NCBI GenBank assembly: GCA_905331475.1
Contig: CAJNYU010002338.1
Location: 397,084 to 461,083 of the forward strand
DNA: 64,000 bases
From: Rotaria socialis
Taxonomy: Eukaryota > Rotifera > Eurotatoria > Philodinida > Philodinidae
Direction: 5' to 3'
The position numbers were made by a program, and so were the translations under genes. Under the pieces are notes generated by a model. That model saw only the letters and a program-made list of their open reading frames with translations. It did not search any database and was not told the origin of the DNA. Shown here one piece after another: positions 13,404 through 26,111 of this stretch. How positions within the stretch are numbered: position 1 is the first letter of the stretch; every line of letters starts with the position of its first letter.

Positions 13404-13639
13404 ATATATATATATATGTTGTAGTGGAAATTAAAATTCAGTAGAATTTAAAATCCTACTAGTAGAAATTGAAATTTTAGTTTCTACTATAGGTAAAATT
13501 CAGTAGAATTTCAATTTCTACTAGTAGAATTTTAAATTCTACTGAATTTTAATTTCTACTAGTAGAATTTTAATTTCTACTAGTAGAATTTTAAATTCTA
13601 CTGAATTTTAATTTCTACTGCGACATATATATATATATA
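13404..13639. mobile_element. Palindromic MITE built of AGTAGAA units
   Basis: A 236-bp stretch is almost one long inverted repeat. The left edge is an (AT)n run followed by TGTTGTAGTGGAAATT, and the right edge is its near complement ending in (AT)n. Inside are repeated palindromic blocks such as AGTAGAATTTTAAATTCTAC and TTTCTACTAGTAGAAATT. Both flanks are TA-rich, so insertion at TA dinucleotides is plausible. It ends 33 bp before the F-box start codon. No coding capacity. Confidence 0.75.
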
Positions 13640-13672
13640 CTGATTTTGGAACCATCGTAAATTTCAACGAGT

Positions 13673-16154
13673 ATGGATATCTCTAATGTTAGCATTCTTG
13701 ATTTACCTGACGAAATATTACTTACTATTTTCAAGAAACTTAATAATATTGATCTATTATATTCACTAATGGGTATTAGTCAAAAACTAGATAGGTTTGC
13801 ATGCGATTTTTACTTTACTAAAGATGTTGACCTAACGACAGTATCATCAAATGACACGAGCAATTCGAGACTTAATGTTATGGTTGATCGATTTTGTACA
13901 TATATATTACCTCGAATTCATAATAACGTGGCATGTTTAAGTGTTCAAGCGTCGTTGTTTCAGCGTATTCTTCATTCTAGCAACTATCCTAACTTACGTA
14001 AGCTCACTCTCATCAATCTCGACATCGATACGGCTTCTCATATGTTTAATAGTACGTTTGTTAATTTTTTTGATCGTCAAGTAGTAGTAGAACAATTGTT
14101 TTCATTTGTATATTTTTTAGAAAAATCGCTTTTCATTCGTTCCTACAAACATCAAATTTCGCATCTAGTGGTGAAGATCTGTGATGGATTTCGGTGTAGA
14201 CCAATAGAGATCATAATAGCTCAAACTTATGTTGCCATTTTTACTTGGTTATCAAATATACAGTATTTGAATTTAGATGGTATTGACGGTAATCGCTACT
14301 CAAGACGATTACTGCGTGGTTTATCTTCTATGAGATGTTATTCTTCCAGTGTCGCTCATTTACGTATTAGAATACACAATTTTGATGACTGTCTCTGCTT
14401 ACTCGATGGTCGCCTTAGCCGATTACATACATTAATTGTCAAGCTTGATTTTGTCCGTCATTCAAGAATAATTATAAATAATGAGGTAAAGAACTATAGA
14501 ATAGAAGAATTCTTTCATTTTAATATCTGCTAAAATAGTTGTATTAACAATGTTCAAAGGCAGTTCTCAGAAAGATGTGCACATTTCTACAAGTATACAT
14601 GGGAAAGTTAGAGTATCAAAAATACTAGCTAGTGAATAATTTAATGTCATTAATATTCAATGATATTCTGTACGAGTTTCATTGATTATGAGTCTTTTGG
14701 AATTTTCATCTGTAACCGTAAGTTTTCCATTAAATAAACATAGATTAGCATAAAAGAAAAATAGATTTACTTCTAAACAAACGAAAAAGTATTTCAAAGA
14801 ACATTAGAAAAATACAGAATGAAAAATGTTGTCGTATTTTTGTTTTGAAACGTTTACACTGCGTCTTTAATTATTCATTCATAAGTTGCTCTTTCATCGT
14901 TGAATTACTGTTAATTTTGGTGAGCAAAGTTCTTCAGGTAACTAGTTACATAATCAAGATATAGATGAATAATTCAAGAACGTTCAACTTTTTCTTGATC
15001 TATTTTCCGATAGAAGGACCGAGCTCATTGCTATGCATTTATCAAATAACTGTCAGAATATAAGAATATTTTTGATTCAATATCGTTTTATTCGAAAATC
15101 GAAACAACTGTTAAAGTAGAGGATATATTTAGAAATAAGTGATTAGTTCACACATTGTATACGACCATGGGCCCACAATCGTACGAGATTAAAATGTAAT
15201 CTTTACATATTTATTAGCAATACTATTGGATTTATTCCATCTATCATTAGATGAATTATTAACGTAGGATTCTTAAAAATAATTTTGTTATTTTTATAGA
15301 GCACTCTACGTAAACTGAAATGTTTTTCGCCATATGTAAACCGTCCAACTGTTAGCTTTGACAATGCACTTGTGCCGGTTCTATGTCGAATGTTAAATAT
15401 GGAAAAGCTCACATTATCTTTTCGTGTTCGTCGCCGAAATTCATTTATTGATGGTATCTATCTCACTGATCAAGCTATCAATTACATGTCGCATCTACAC
15501 ACATTTATATTCGACATCGCCAACGACAATACAATAATTAATGCACATTCTAAGCCATCTTCTGATGATATCCGACGCACATTCATCGAACGTGGACATC
15601 ATGTTGATTGCTATATTGACTATCATACAGATAAAATAGGTCGGTGCCACGTTTATTCACTCCCATTCACTATGGAACGTATACATTACATTACATCCAG
15701 GTTTCCAAGTGGTATGTTTATGAATGTCCGTGTTTTACGTGTGTGCGACATTGACCGCTCTTTTGAAAACACATTCTTTGCTAAAATCTCGTGTTCCTTT
15801 CCATTACTCAGTGAGCTGACAGTATCAAATACAACAGAACGATTAGAAAAACCATCACATCAGTGGGGAAAATCCAAAGAAGCTTCCTCGATTATTGAAT
15901 ATTCTTGTCTTGTGAAACTTATCGTTCTTGATGTACATATAGACTACGTCGAACAATTTCTTTCTAGCTTGAATACACGCCTACCATGTCTTAACAAACT
16001 TCACATTCGATATGAACACTTAGCAACTGTCACAGAAAATTTCACAAGAGATGCAACGCGTATCAACTGTGAAAAACTGAAATGTATTATCTTCGAATAC
16101 GATTTACATTTAGTACAATCGAGAGATTTTTATCTGTATTTTCCTTTTTTGTAA
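13673..16154 (+). CDS. F-box protein with LRR-like C-terminal region
   Basis: Two exons, 13673-14485 and 15300-16154, joined in phase 0 (donor after NNE, acceptor ttttatag before STLRK), give 555 residues. The F-box lies at residues about 9-45 (LDLPDEILLTIFKKL then LLYSLMGISQKL). The rest has repeated leucine-patterned segments (NLRKLTLINL, LHTLIVKLDF, LEKLTLSF-like, VRVLRVCDID, LLSELTVSN, LVKLIVLDV) as expected for LRR-like substrate recognition. F-box proteins of this kind link substrates to SCF ubiquitin ligases through Skp1; substrate unknown. The layout matches a family I recall as multi-copy in bdelloid rotifers. The 814-bp intron is long for this window and carries several stops in the exon 1 frame. 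A MITE sits at the 5' edge. Skipping the intron loses the second half, so a two-fragment pseudogene is the alternative, but the clean phase match argues against it. Confidence 0.85.
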
Positions 16155-17811
16155 AAAAGATGTGTTTCTTCTATGTAGTTTTTGGATTTGTTTATCAAAA
16201 TGACAATATCTACTTGTCAAAAAAAATATTCGACTAACAATTTGATGCTTCGCATATTACTCACATTAACCGTCATATAACTAACACTCAAACTTCTACA
16301 TAACTGAGATAGATCTACTATAATTTTCATCCTATTCAATATGCTTTCTGAATTGAATGTGATAAAAATTTATAGTGGAATCGATTCAGCTATTGTTAAA
16401 TCACTGTCAGCTTGAGTGATATTGTTTTCAGTTCTTAACAGAATTCAAGTCAGTTTTGGAAATCGGAATAACAATAATTCCCATTATCATAAGATAGCAT
16501 TAGCCTTTTATTTTTTAACACAGTAAACTAACTCATAATAAACAAAAGAGAGGAGTTTTATAAGTAATGACGGAATTATTGTTGGGTGTGGGTTCAACAC
16601 ATGAACTTACAATGAATAACTCTGGTCGGTTAATCAATTGATTTACTAATAAACTAATTAATTAGAATAATATTCTTGATTAATAATGGATTATATTTCA
16701 TTGGATATTTTTCGATCAAGAATTCATTTGGGGAAGTTGGAATCGGCGAAAATGAACTTATTCACTTTTATTTTATCATGATGATACATGGACATTAATT
16801 TAGTTTATACATGTTGTATGATTTGATTGTTTTATCTTAGCATTTAAAAAAGAGTTAAACATAAATCTCAGATACATGTTTTCCCTTCAATCACTATATC
16901 CAGCTACAGTCAAAAAAAAACATTCATCTTTGCTATTGATCATATAAATGAGTTATTTCAAAACAAATAGTAATTGACTTTTCGGTTGCTTGTTCTGGTA
17001 ATGTCTTGAACAATGCTATTGATTCGCATGTAATGAATATGTCATTTCTCGATATTAACAATAAAATCTTCTAAATTATTATAAACAGCCTGAATAATGC
17101 TATCAGTTATATTTTCTAACATGGACAATCATATCTCACAGAATACATCAAGGAAAAATGATGAATGGCATAGGATCATTCTATGGAAGTAATTTGTCAA
17201 CACTATTAATAAATATGTGGAAAAAGGTGCTTCGCATAAATCATTTAGTTTAGGTTATATCAGTCATGTGTCGAGTAGAGTTGTATAAAAAACGAAAACA
17301 AGTTTTAATTAAGAAAATTTTTGTTTACTTTTATTTTCATCTTGACACTTTGAGTTGATGTTTTACTTTGGACATTGTTCTTTCGTTCTCTTCGTTGTTT
17401 AGATACAAGATAAGGACAAGAGTATTTTGCATTATAAAAACAAAACAAAAGGAAAGAAATTTATGAGTGACTATTTTATTCTTGTTGCCATTCGAGTACT
17501 TCGATGCAATAAAAGCTTTTATATTTGATGATCGCTTTATTTTACCATCAAGAGTGACTTAATCAATGTATAAATAAAAATGTGGCCCCATATTTTTGAG
17601 AGTTACTTTGACTGTAACTATGAGTTATAGAGAAACTTCATCTATAAGATTTATCATTTTGTGAATGATCATGACACAAAGTATAAACCATTATAATATT
17701 ACAAATAAAGCAGATATTAAAAAAATTCATTCCATTCTTTTGAGTGAACTAATCTTTTATTAAAGTTACGTTTTCTTCAGACATTGATTCTTTAGTATTA
17801 TTAGATACGTG
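16155..17811. other. Intergenic DNA upstream of the glycolipid-transfer gene
   Basis: AT-rich spacer between two same-strand genes. I see no exon, RNA gene or transposon end in it. Its last part holds an acceptor-like site (ttttcttcag, AG at 17779-17780) that probably defines the 5' end of the next mRNA. Confidence 0.5.
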
Positions 17812-19229
17812 ATGATAACGAATACAACTCGATTAGTACTTGATAATTCTTACCATTTATTGATTCCAACATCAGACAATTGTATCAAGTTAAAAAATCA
17901 GCCAAACAATACATTTCTATTATATTTCGGTTTGCCGAATTCTCCTATAACAACAATCGATAATGTCGCCGATACAGTAATATCCACAGCAGAATCAGAA
18001 TTTGAATCAGATTCAAATAAAATGACTTTATCTGATATGTAAGTTAATCATCATTTTAACGACACTTTCCTTAAAAGTATACTTTAGAAATAACAATATA
18101 TCAAATGATATAGTTTATGAAACATTTTTTTCTCGACTGTTACATAAGTTCGTTATATTGTATTTTGTTCAAAAAGATTATAATCTTTAATTTTAATACT
18201 TTTTTAGATTTTCAATTTTAGATGCATTACCTTTTGAAGAATTTCAATCAGAACTTTTTCTTCAAATTTGTGAAGACTATTTTTCGCTTGTTGGTAAATT
18301 TTGTATCATTTCAAAATATGAATATACGTATATGTGCGTCTATTTTTTCTATATGTTTAAGGTAAATTTAATAGTCCTATATTTACTCCATTGAAAACAG
18401 ACGTCAATGGTAATATAAATGTATGTCTGCCATCGATATTGTAATATTTTAATTTTTGCATTCTTTTTTTCTTTCATTGAAGAAATTGAGACGGAAAATG
18501 AGTGAAAATTTGATTAATTTTCAAACACTATATGCAATGGTTCATGATGAAATTGAATCGCAGACAACCAATACCAGAAATTCAGCAACAGATGCTTTAC
18601 TTTGGTTAAAACGGTATTGTTTTCTTTTCTACTGGCAGCTTTCGCTATTGATTAGTGTTTCTAGAACTTTTGAATTTCTATCAAATTTTCTATATGAATT
18701 TGGTATGGGCGATAAAACTTTAGCAGATGCTGTTAGCAGAGGTTATGAACAATCACTAAGAAAATATCACGGAATATTCGCCAGAAGTGTTTTTTCGGTA
18801 AGAGAAATATTTTTATTAATAATACTAATTTGATTAGATTTGTTTGTATACTTTTTTAGTTTGCACTTCGTGCAGTACCTAGCAATGAAGAATTTATTCG
18901 TTCACTTGCCATTGATCAAAATGATGCTTCTAAAAATCTCTTCGAGCAACAAGTGATTATCGTTCATTTTATTTTTAATTTTAATTTTACTATTTTTATT
19001 ATTTAAGCTCCGCAAAGAAATACTCGCTCATGCGTCAAGTATGTCGTCTGTATTACAAAAAATTACAATGTTCTATTTCAAGCATGGACTTGAATCGACA
19101 GTAATCGTAACTTAGCTTTACTCTATTTTTATCATAAATTACGTGAAACTTATTTTTTTCGCGCTTTCAATGTAGCCGTACAACGGTGTTACTGTAGAGA
19201 AACATGCAACTACATCATCGCGTAGTTAA
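17812..19229 (+). CDS. FAPP2-like glycolipid transfer domain protein
   Basis: Eight exons (17812-18038, 18208-18293, 18362-18420, 18483-18613, 18665-18797, 18860-18952, 19008-19100, 19176-19229) close in frame to 291 residues. The GLTP fold, which carries glycosphingolipids between membranes, covers about residues 75-280. Lipid headgroup residues of the family are present: D118, N122 and K125 in PIFTPLKTDVNGNINK, W165 in LLWLKR and H203 in RKYHG. RNSATDALLWLKR and FALRAVPSNEEF resemble the FAPP2/PLEKHA8 GLTP domain more than stand-alone GLTP. The N-terminal about 75 residues are not a PH domain, so Golgi targeting through PI4P is not predicted. An upstream reading in the same frame hits a stop at 17785-17787, which fixes the ATG at 17812. 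Introns are about 51-169 bp. Confidence 0.9.
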
Positions 19230-19552
19230 ATCATCAAATCTGAATTGTGTTATGTCGTATCTGAAACACGAGTTTTAGTGCGACATCTATGATTTAATAA
19301 AATTATTTATTTCATGTTGAAATAAGATAAAATGACTTTATTGATGATTTTGTTTTTAAATCTATTTATAAATTTTCGAAACTGAGGTGAACATAATAGA
19401 GTGCAAATACGATATAATAATGGCGTTTAGTCTTTGTATGAATTCACCAGTAAATTTATTCTTTTGTGTTCAATTGTCAGAAGTATCTTGTTTGGTCTAT
19501 ATTCAGTGTTTGAAAGTTTGATTGTGTCTATGTAAAGTATTTTCATTTTAAA

Positions 19553-22500
19553 ATGGCTTTACGAACTCCCATGAAGAAGACACAGATTGGTTCTCGAGAT
19601 TTGCTTGCTAACGGTGGCGGTTGTCCTGTTGAAGTGAGTTGCTCTTGGTGCTCATAAAGATCTCATTGTTTTCTTTTCTTTTTTATTTCGAAAGGTTTTC
19701 TGTCGTTTGCGACCGCCAAAAGACAATAATAATAATGACCAAGAAACAGATAATTCTTCTTCATCTGTTAAAATTTTAACTTCGACAGAACTCACTCTTT
19801 GTTCATCAGAGGTAAACAATTTGATATTCGTTATCAATCACTCTTTATCTTTGTTTTAGAATGCGAAAAATGGGCAAATTCGAGAAGTAAGTGATTCTTT
19901 GTTCGTTGATTTTTATTGTAAATTATGCGATTCTTATTGGTTTAGTCTCATTATGAATTCTCTCATATTCTTACTGATGATGTTTCACAATCTGCTGCTT
20001 TTAAGGAATTAGCTATACCTCTTCTCGATGATCTCATTCAAGGAAAAAACAGTACGATTATCATTTTTTTTCACATAAATCTGTTTTATATAAACTAAAA
20101 ACATCTAGGTGTATTGTTTACATATGGTATAACGGGTTCTGGAAAAACTTATACAATGATGGGTCCATTGAATAATCCTGGTTTAATTCCACGTTCATTT
20201 GATGTACTTTTTAATTCAATTGGATCATATCTTGGAAAGGAATATGTGAGTTAATTTTTTACTTTTTGGGTGTTTTCAATTAGATTTTTTTCAGCTTCTT
20301 CGTTCTGATCGTCAAAATGGTTATGAAATTCAAACTGAAGCTGATATATTACTTGAACGGCAACGAAAAGAAATTCAAATGGCGAAAAATAATAATAATC
20401 AGCGTGGAAAGTTAGTATATGTTGTTTGTAAACAAACAAAACCTATTAGTGTCATTCCTACAAGATTGAAACATCATGTAACTGCTGTTATTCATAACAG
20501 GAAAATTATTTTATTCTATCTGTTTACTTGAACCTTTCAATATAGAGTAAAGTAATAATTTATGTATTCTAACTGATCGATGAAGCCCCCTTAGGTCAGA
20601 GAATTTCGACTTGGATCGATTACAGAAATTGTCTATCGCATTCAAAGAACTCGTTTTAGTTGTCATTTTCTAAAAAGAAAATGATTTTTGTTTTCTAGAA
20701 TGCTAGAAACAACGAATACTCGCATATTAGATATGACATCAATATGGAATGCACAATTAAATGAAAATTGTTCATATTTTGTTTTTGTTACATTTGTTGA
20801 AATTTATAATAATTATATTTATGATTTATTTGATGATGATATTCTCAATAAGTAAGATTTTATTTATATAAAAATGATAGAAATCAAAATGTTTCTTTGT
20901 AAATTTCTATAGAGCACCACAATCAAAACAATTACGTGACGATAATCGTGGACGACCTTATATACGAGATGTTAAAGAAATTGAAGTACGTTCAAGTGAA
21001 GAAGCTATTGGATTACTTAATATGGGTTTAAAACGACGTCGTATTGCACATACTCAATTAAATACAGAATCAAGTCGATCACACAGTGTTCTTTCGATGC
21101 GTCTCGTTCAATACCATAATGATATTCCAATGACGTCGCTTGTAAGATATAAATTGTTTTTTGTTCGCTTTTTTCTTGAAGATTATTGCTATAGACGAAA
21201 GATGATCTTATAACAAGTACCATTCACTTGGTTGACTTAGCCGGAAGTGAGCGCGTTAATCGAGCAAAAACTGTTGGTGAACGAGTTAAAGAAGCGAGTA
21301 AGAGACGTCTAATTTTTTTCATGGTTTCAATTTGAATTTCTTTTAAATAATCTTCAGGTAATATTAATTCATCATTAATGGTTCTTCGACAATGTTTTGA
21401 AGTTTTACGAGAAAATCAAGCTCAAGGTACAAGCAAGGTATAATTGTTCTTGAGATTATTGTTTTCATGTATTATAAATGGATATTAATAATTTAGATGG
21501 TACCATATCGTGAATCAAAATTAACATCATTTTTTAAAAGTTATTTTGATGGTGAAGGTCGAATACGAATGATTCTTTGTGTTAATCCAACTGCTGATGG
21601 GTATGAAGAAATACAAGTAAATATAAAATATATCTAGTTTTGTTGTGTTATTTAATATTTAAACTTTAACTTTAAAGCATGCATTAAAATTTGGTGAATT
21701 AACAAAAGATGTTATGGTACCACGTGCTTTACCTCCACCGCCTCCAGTTCCACCTAAAATGAATCGTGGTCACGTTCCTTTACGTGAAATCGATAATCAA
21801 CAACAGCAGCCATCTGCACCAGTTCTCTTCACTGAATTCAAGTGAGTTATGTTGTATACTCTTGAGACTGTAAACAACAGCGTAGTTTGATTCTATTAAA
21901 TGCAATAGTTTTGTACTATTGCCTGTGTTCTCTATTAAAATGTACTACAGACACGGAGTCATGCTCAAAGGATACTGGAAAAATATTTTCTTGGTTTTGT
22001 TAGAGTGCATGAAAGGATATTTTTTTCAATTGGACATTGAAGAGAAGATATAAACACTTAGAATTTTCAAACTATTGATTTTAGAATCAACCTATAGTCT
22101 GTAGGAAAACGCTTTCAATATCACACGCATTCTGGAAATATGCTGCTTAAAGTCTTAACCTATGCGAATTAAAACGGAGTAGCACCTAAATTTGTTGTTG
22201 GGTCACTTCTCATCTAAGAAAGTTTTTCTGATATTTTCTTTAAACTTATGAATCTATCAATCATAATAAATATACTGTTTTCATTACTTATAATATACAG
22301 AATAATCTTGATATTTGATGAAAGTAACAATACTTGATTGTATTAGTAATGTAAAATCTACATTAACTTTGAAAAATATAATTTTCTTCACGGTATCAAA
22401 ATTGAATGAAGACTTATAAAACAGACATGTAACTTCGGAGAATAATAATTTATATCTGAGTAGCTTAGATTTTAAAAACAACGCAAACTTGTTTTCTATC

Positions 22501-23504
22501 TAGTGCACAAGCTTTAATTGCTCCATTTCCATCTCTTGAATATTCTCTATTGGATGGAGTTGGCGACGATGAAGCTATGTTAACTCTCGAGGAACATTTA
22601 CGACGACGCATAGATGAACGGCATCGCCTTAATATGGTAAGAATTGATCCTTTGTTGTTTATTTTTTATTTTTTTTTATTGTAATGTATATTCTAGTTAA
22701 TTCATGAGCAACACGATTATTTACATAAGTTTACTTTTGAATTAGTATCTGACTATGATTCAACAATATCTGATCACGATGAATTAACTAAAGAAAATGA
22801 ACAACAAAGTAAAACGATTCGTCATTTACAAACACGCATAAAATTATTAGAAAAATCTCAAAATGATTTTTATAAAACAACAAATCAAATGGAGCGTGAA
22901 AATAAAACTTTAAAATCAAAAATTGAAGATCGAAATAATGAAATTAAAGCGTCGAAAACGGAACGACGAAAAGATAAAATTGATTTTGAAAATAAATTAA
23001 AGATAAAAATCAACGAACTTGAACAACAATATGTAAATCAACGATTTCTTATTCAATTGAGTAGATTAAAAAATTGAATTTATTTTACTTTTTAGCTTAA
23101 TGAATTGAAAACTAGAGAAATACAAATGCGTGAACTTGAACGACAACATGATGATAAATTAAATATCATTCGATCAATGGCAGCTACTGCAAATACTCCA
23201 ACAAATGAGTAATGAAATCGCTTTTTAGTTATGCGAATAAATCATTTTATTGAATATCTAATATTTATAGAAATGTTTATCAAAATCCATTATCAGTGCG
23301 CAAACGATGTCCAAGTGAAGAACGTATTCTCCAAGAAGTAATTTCATTCAATAATTATGGAAAGATTTTGATTTAAACCGTTTTTTTTCTAGGCATCTGG
23401 GCAATCACCATCGTCACGTCAAGCTCCAGCTGTACCACCTAAGTAAGTCCACATTTATTTAATACGTCCTTAATTTTGATTTTTCTAGACGATTTCGTAT
23501 GTAA
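19553..23504 (+). CDS. KIF23: KIF23/MKLP1-type kinesin-6 motor
   Basis: Motor subunit of centralspindlin, acting at the spindle midzone and midbody in cytokinesis (family role). Eighteen exons: 19553-19633, 19695-19811, 19860-19886, 19946-20051, 20109-20245, 20295-20410, 20699-20851, 20913-21141, 21195-21297, 21358-21437, 21497-21616, 21678-21841, 22504-22636, 22697-23032, 23096-23208, 23271-23337, 23393-23442, 23489-23504. Lengths sum to 2148 nt, 715 residues. VFCRLRP starts the motor; P-loop GITGSGKT about 117-124; switch [10 protein letters not shown] about 296-304; DLAGSER about 336-342; YRESKLT and [20 protein letters not shown] follow. LLERQRKE is the kinesin-6 loop insert. Residues about 520-680 are Lys/Glu-rich coiled coil. 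The C-terminus is short ([11 protein letters not shown] then PPKRFRM), without the long Arf6-binding tail of vertebrates. Introns 6 and 12 are longest (288 and 662 bp). Confidence 0.95.
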
Positions 23505-24439
23505 AAACACGAATTCTACATCGATCAATTTTCATTTTTTTTTCTGTACATTTTGACTTAAATAATGTCTAGTTTATGCGTATATATGTATCTTGTAGAA
23601 AAAGATAATAATTAAATAAATTTATTCTTAATTGTTGATCCTTCTGTGGTTTGAATTAGTTTTTAAATAAGAAGAAAAGTCTTAGATTGCTGAAGACCTT
23701 CAGCTAAATATAATCAAATTAAGAGCTGATACCATTGAAATATTTCTAAAAATAATTTCATTCGTGTGGCTTGAAATTAACATTTTATTTATTAATTGAT
23801 ATCAACAGTTTATTTTAATATGAATATTTTCGCAGTCGTAGCGGGTGTTTTTTATTAGAATTCAATCTCCTAGAGCATATCATTTTCAAGTGTCAATATA
23901 TGAAAATTGTAATTGATCGATTGGAGTAAATAGCTGATAATCAGTCAGGTTGAAATTGACGATAAAAACATGACTTGATATCTTTGATGGTAAAAAGCTG
24001 CCAATATCGCTAAAATTAATGAAAAATATTCACTTTTTATGACTAAATCTATAAGTCGCCTACAAAAAATTGAGGAATAGTCTAATTTTGAAAAAAAAAG
24101 AAACAATTCATTATTAAATTCTTCAGTGATGAGAAGATGGTTTGTGATCATTTAATAAAACATTTGCAAGAAGCAAACTAAAATAATCCTACGTTGCTGA
24201 ACACGATGAATACATAGGTTAGTGGAATAAAAAACAACGACGAAGAAGCAATGCTCGTCGATTATTTATTCACATCTTGATTGCTGAATCAGATACTTGT
24301 TTTTTGTCTCGTTTTCAAATTATTTTAATACGGATAAACTTGTCATGAATTTCCTAATTCCTAAACAAATCCGTTTCTATGCACGTAGCGTTCAATTTTT
24401 TTATCATTTTGATAAAAGAACTTCGGGTCCCAGTCAAAG
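23505..24439. other. Intergenic DNA after KIF23
   Basis: AT-rich DNA with short open frames only. The first part is presumably the KIF23 3' UTR (several AATAAA-like strings near 23610). Nothing else recognised. Confidence 0.45.
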
Positions 24440-25429
24440 GTATAGGCTGGCTTCCGATTGCACGTTTTTTAAAATATAGGAATCCTTAGAGAATCAAGGT
24501 TGTCAAAAATATAGGATTTTCGATAAAAAAATGGCAAAAAGAGAGGACTTTTTATACATCCTTTCTGTTCAATGGTTTTGGTGTATTTTAACTGCTCTGC
24601 TCGAAAATCGTTTTAATGAAGCTGTTATAAGCAGTTCAACTGTAGCAAAGATCCTTATGTAATTTTTTCTACTGAAATAAGTCGCTAATTCGAGGATCAT
24701 TATAAAAGTTTTTCACAAATTGATAAATAACAATAAAGTAGATCATAAGCTTAGAAAAAATAAATACATGAAGACGACAAATACTATTTCTAATAATAAA
24801 AGGAGACGCTTCAGATTACGGACATGAGTTCCCAAAAAATCTCAACCTAATTTTATTGTTCTGATAATCAGCATTCATCGCTTATTATTTTCCACAGGCT
24901 TATTTTGTATTCTATCATAACTCAGTTTTTTCTGGTAACAAATAAATGTAAATAAAAATATAAATACATTGGATGGTGTAAAATTTCATGTGCTTTCAGA
25001 ATATGTCGTTACTTTAAAAAAATGTTTTCTTTTGGTAACAATATCCTCAAAATACAGAGTGAAACTTTTTTCCCAGGGATATATTATATACAGCTTTTAT
25101 ATCTAACTAAAACTTCACTAAAAAGTCGAAACTAGTACATGATCACTTTGTGAATGTTTTTTTCTTTTGAACTATTTTGTATTCTGTGCTTAGTATTAAA
25201 CAATTTCTCAGTCAACCCACTAAATAGGCGAAAGGAAAATACTGTTTAAAACAAATGTCACTATAATACAAGGAGTATACACATTAAAAGTTTTTTTTTC
25301 GTCTAAAGATAATAGAAAAATTAAGCGATTTTCGGAAATTTTCTACTTTTTTCGATAAAATATCGGAAAAATAGGACTTTTTTGAAAATATAGGAAATAT
25401 AGGTCAAATCGCAGCCCAGAGTATAGGCT
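24440..25429. mobile_element. Candidate non-autonomous DNA transposon with 8-9 bp target duplication
   Basis: GTATAGGCT occurs at 24440-24448 and again at 25421-25429, bracketing about 970 bp. The inner ends are imperfect inverted repeats: GGCTTCCGATTGCACG on the left and, reverse-complemented, GGGCTGCGATTTGACC on the right. Next to both ends are reiterated motifs (ATATAGG, TTTTCGATAAAA, TATCGGAAAAATAGG) like the subterminal repeats of hAT or MULE elements. No transposase frame. TIR divergence makes the class uncertain. Confidence 0.5.
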
Positions 25430-26111
25430 ACACGTTCTTGTCTTCGATCTTCAATAACTTTTACTTCACATTTTCAAGACAGAACTGAATTAAATATAGA
25501 CTTAACAGCTATTGACTTCTCCCTTGATTTTCGACAATAAAAACCACATAAATTGTTGGATAACTGATAATTGATAATCATTTCTCATCTTTTATATCTA
25601 CATCCTCAGAATATATAGTTACTTTTTTCAGTGTTTCATTTTTATTTGTTTCTATTCGACTTTATCTGTCGCCAATATCTTGACTCAACATTTTTTACTA
25701 TTAATTCAAGGATATATTCTGGATATTATTGTCTAAAAAGATAATTATTCTAGAGTTTTTCAAGTAGTGCAAGTTGTTATTTGACATTGAACGAACATGA
25801 TTATTTTCTGATGTTTCTAAAAATGGCGTCTTATCTAACTGTAGCTTCTTGTAAATGTTCAATTTCTCTACATCTCTAAACGACCAAATATAGCCCACTA
25901 TCGTGATGATTCTTTTTTATGCTTGTAAACGTGTCCTATAGGAACAACGAATATCGTTTATTTCTCTGTTTATCATAACGCCAAACATTTTCTTTTTGTT
26001 GAAAAACTTTATTTATTAAATGTTTCTATTGCTTTGTTATCCAGTAATTAGAAAAAGAAATTGATTGTGCATGCTAGTTAAACTAATAACATTGTAAAAT
26101 TCATAGACAGT
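25430..26111. other. Intergenic DNA between element and chitinase 3' end
   Basis: AT-rich spacer; the right part is the likely 3' UTR of the minus-strand chitinase. No further feature seen. Confidence 0.45.
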
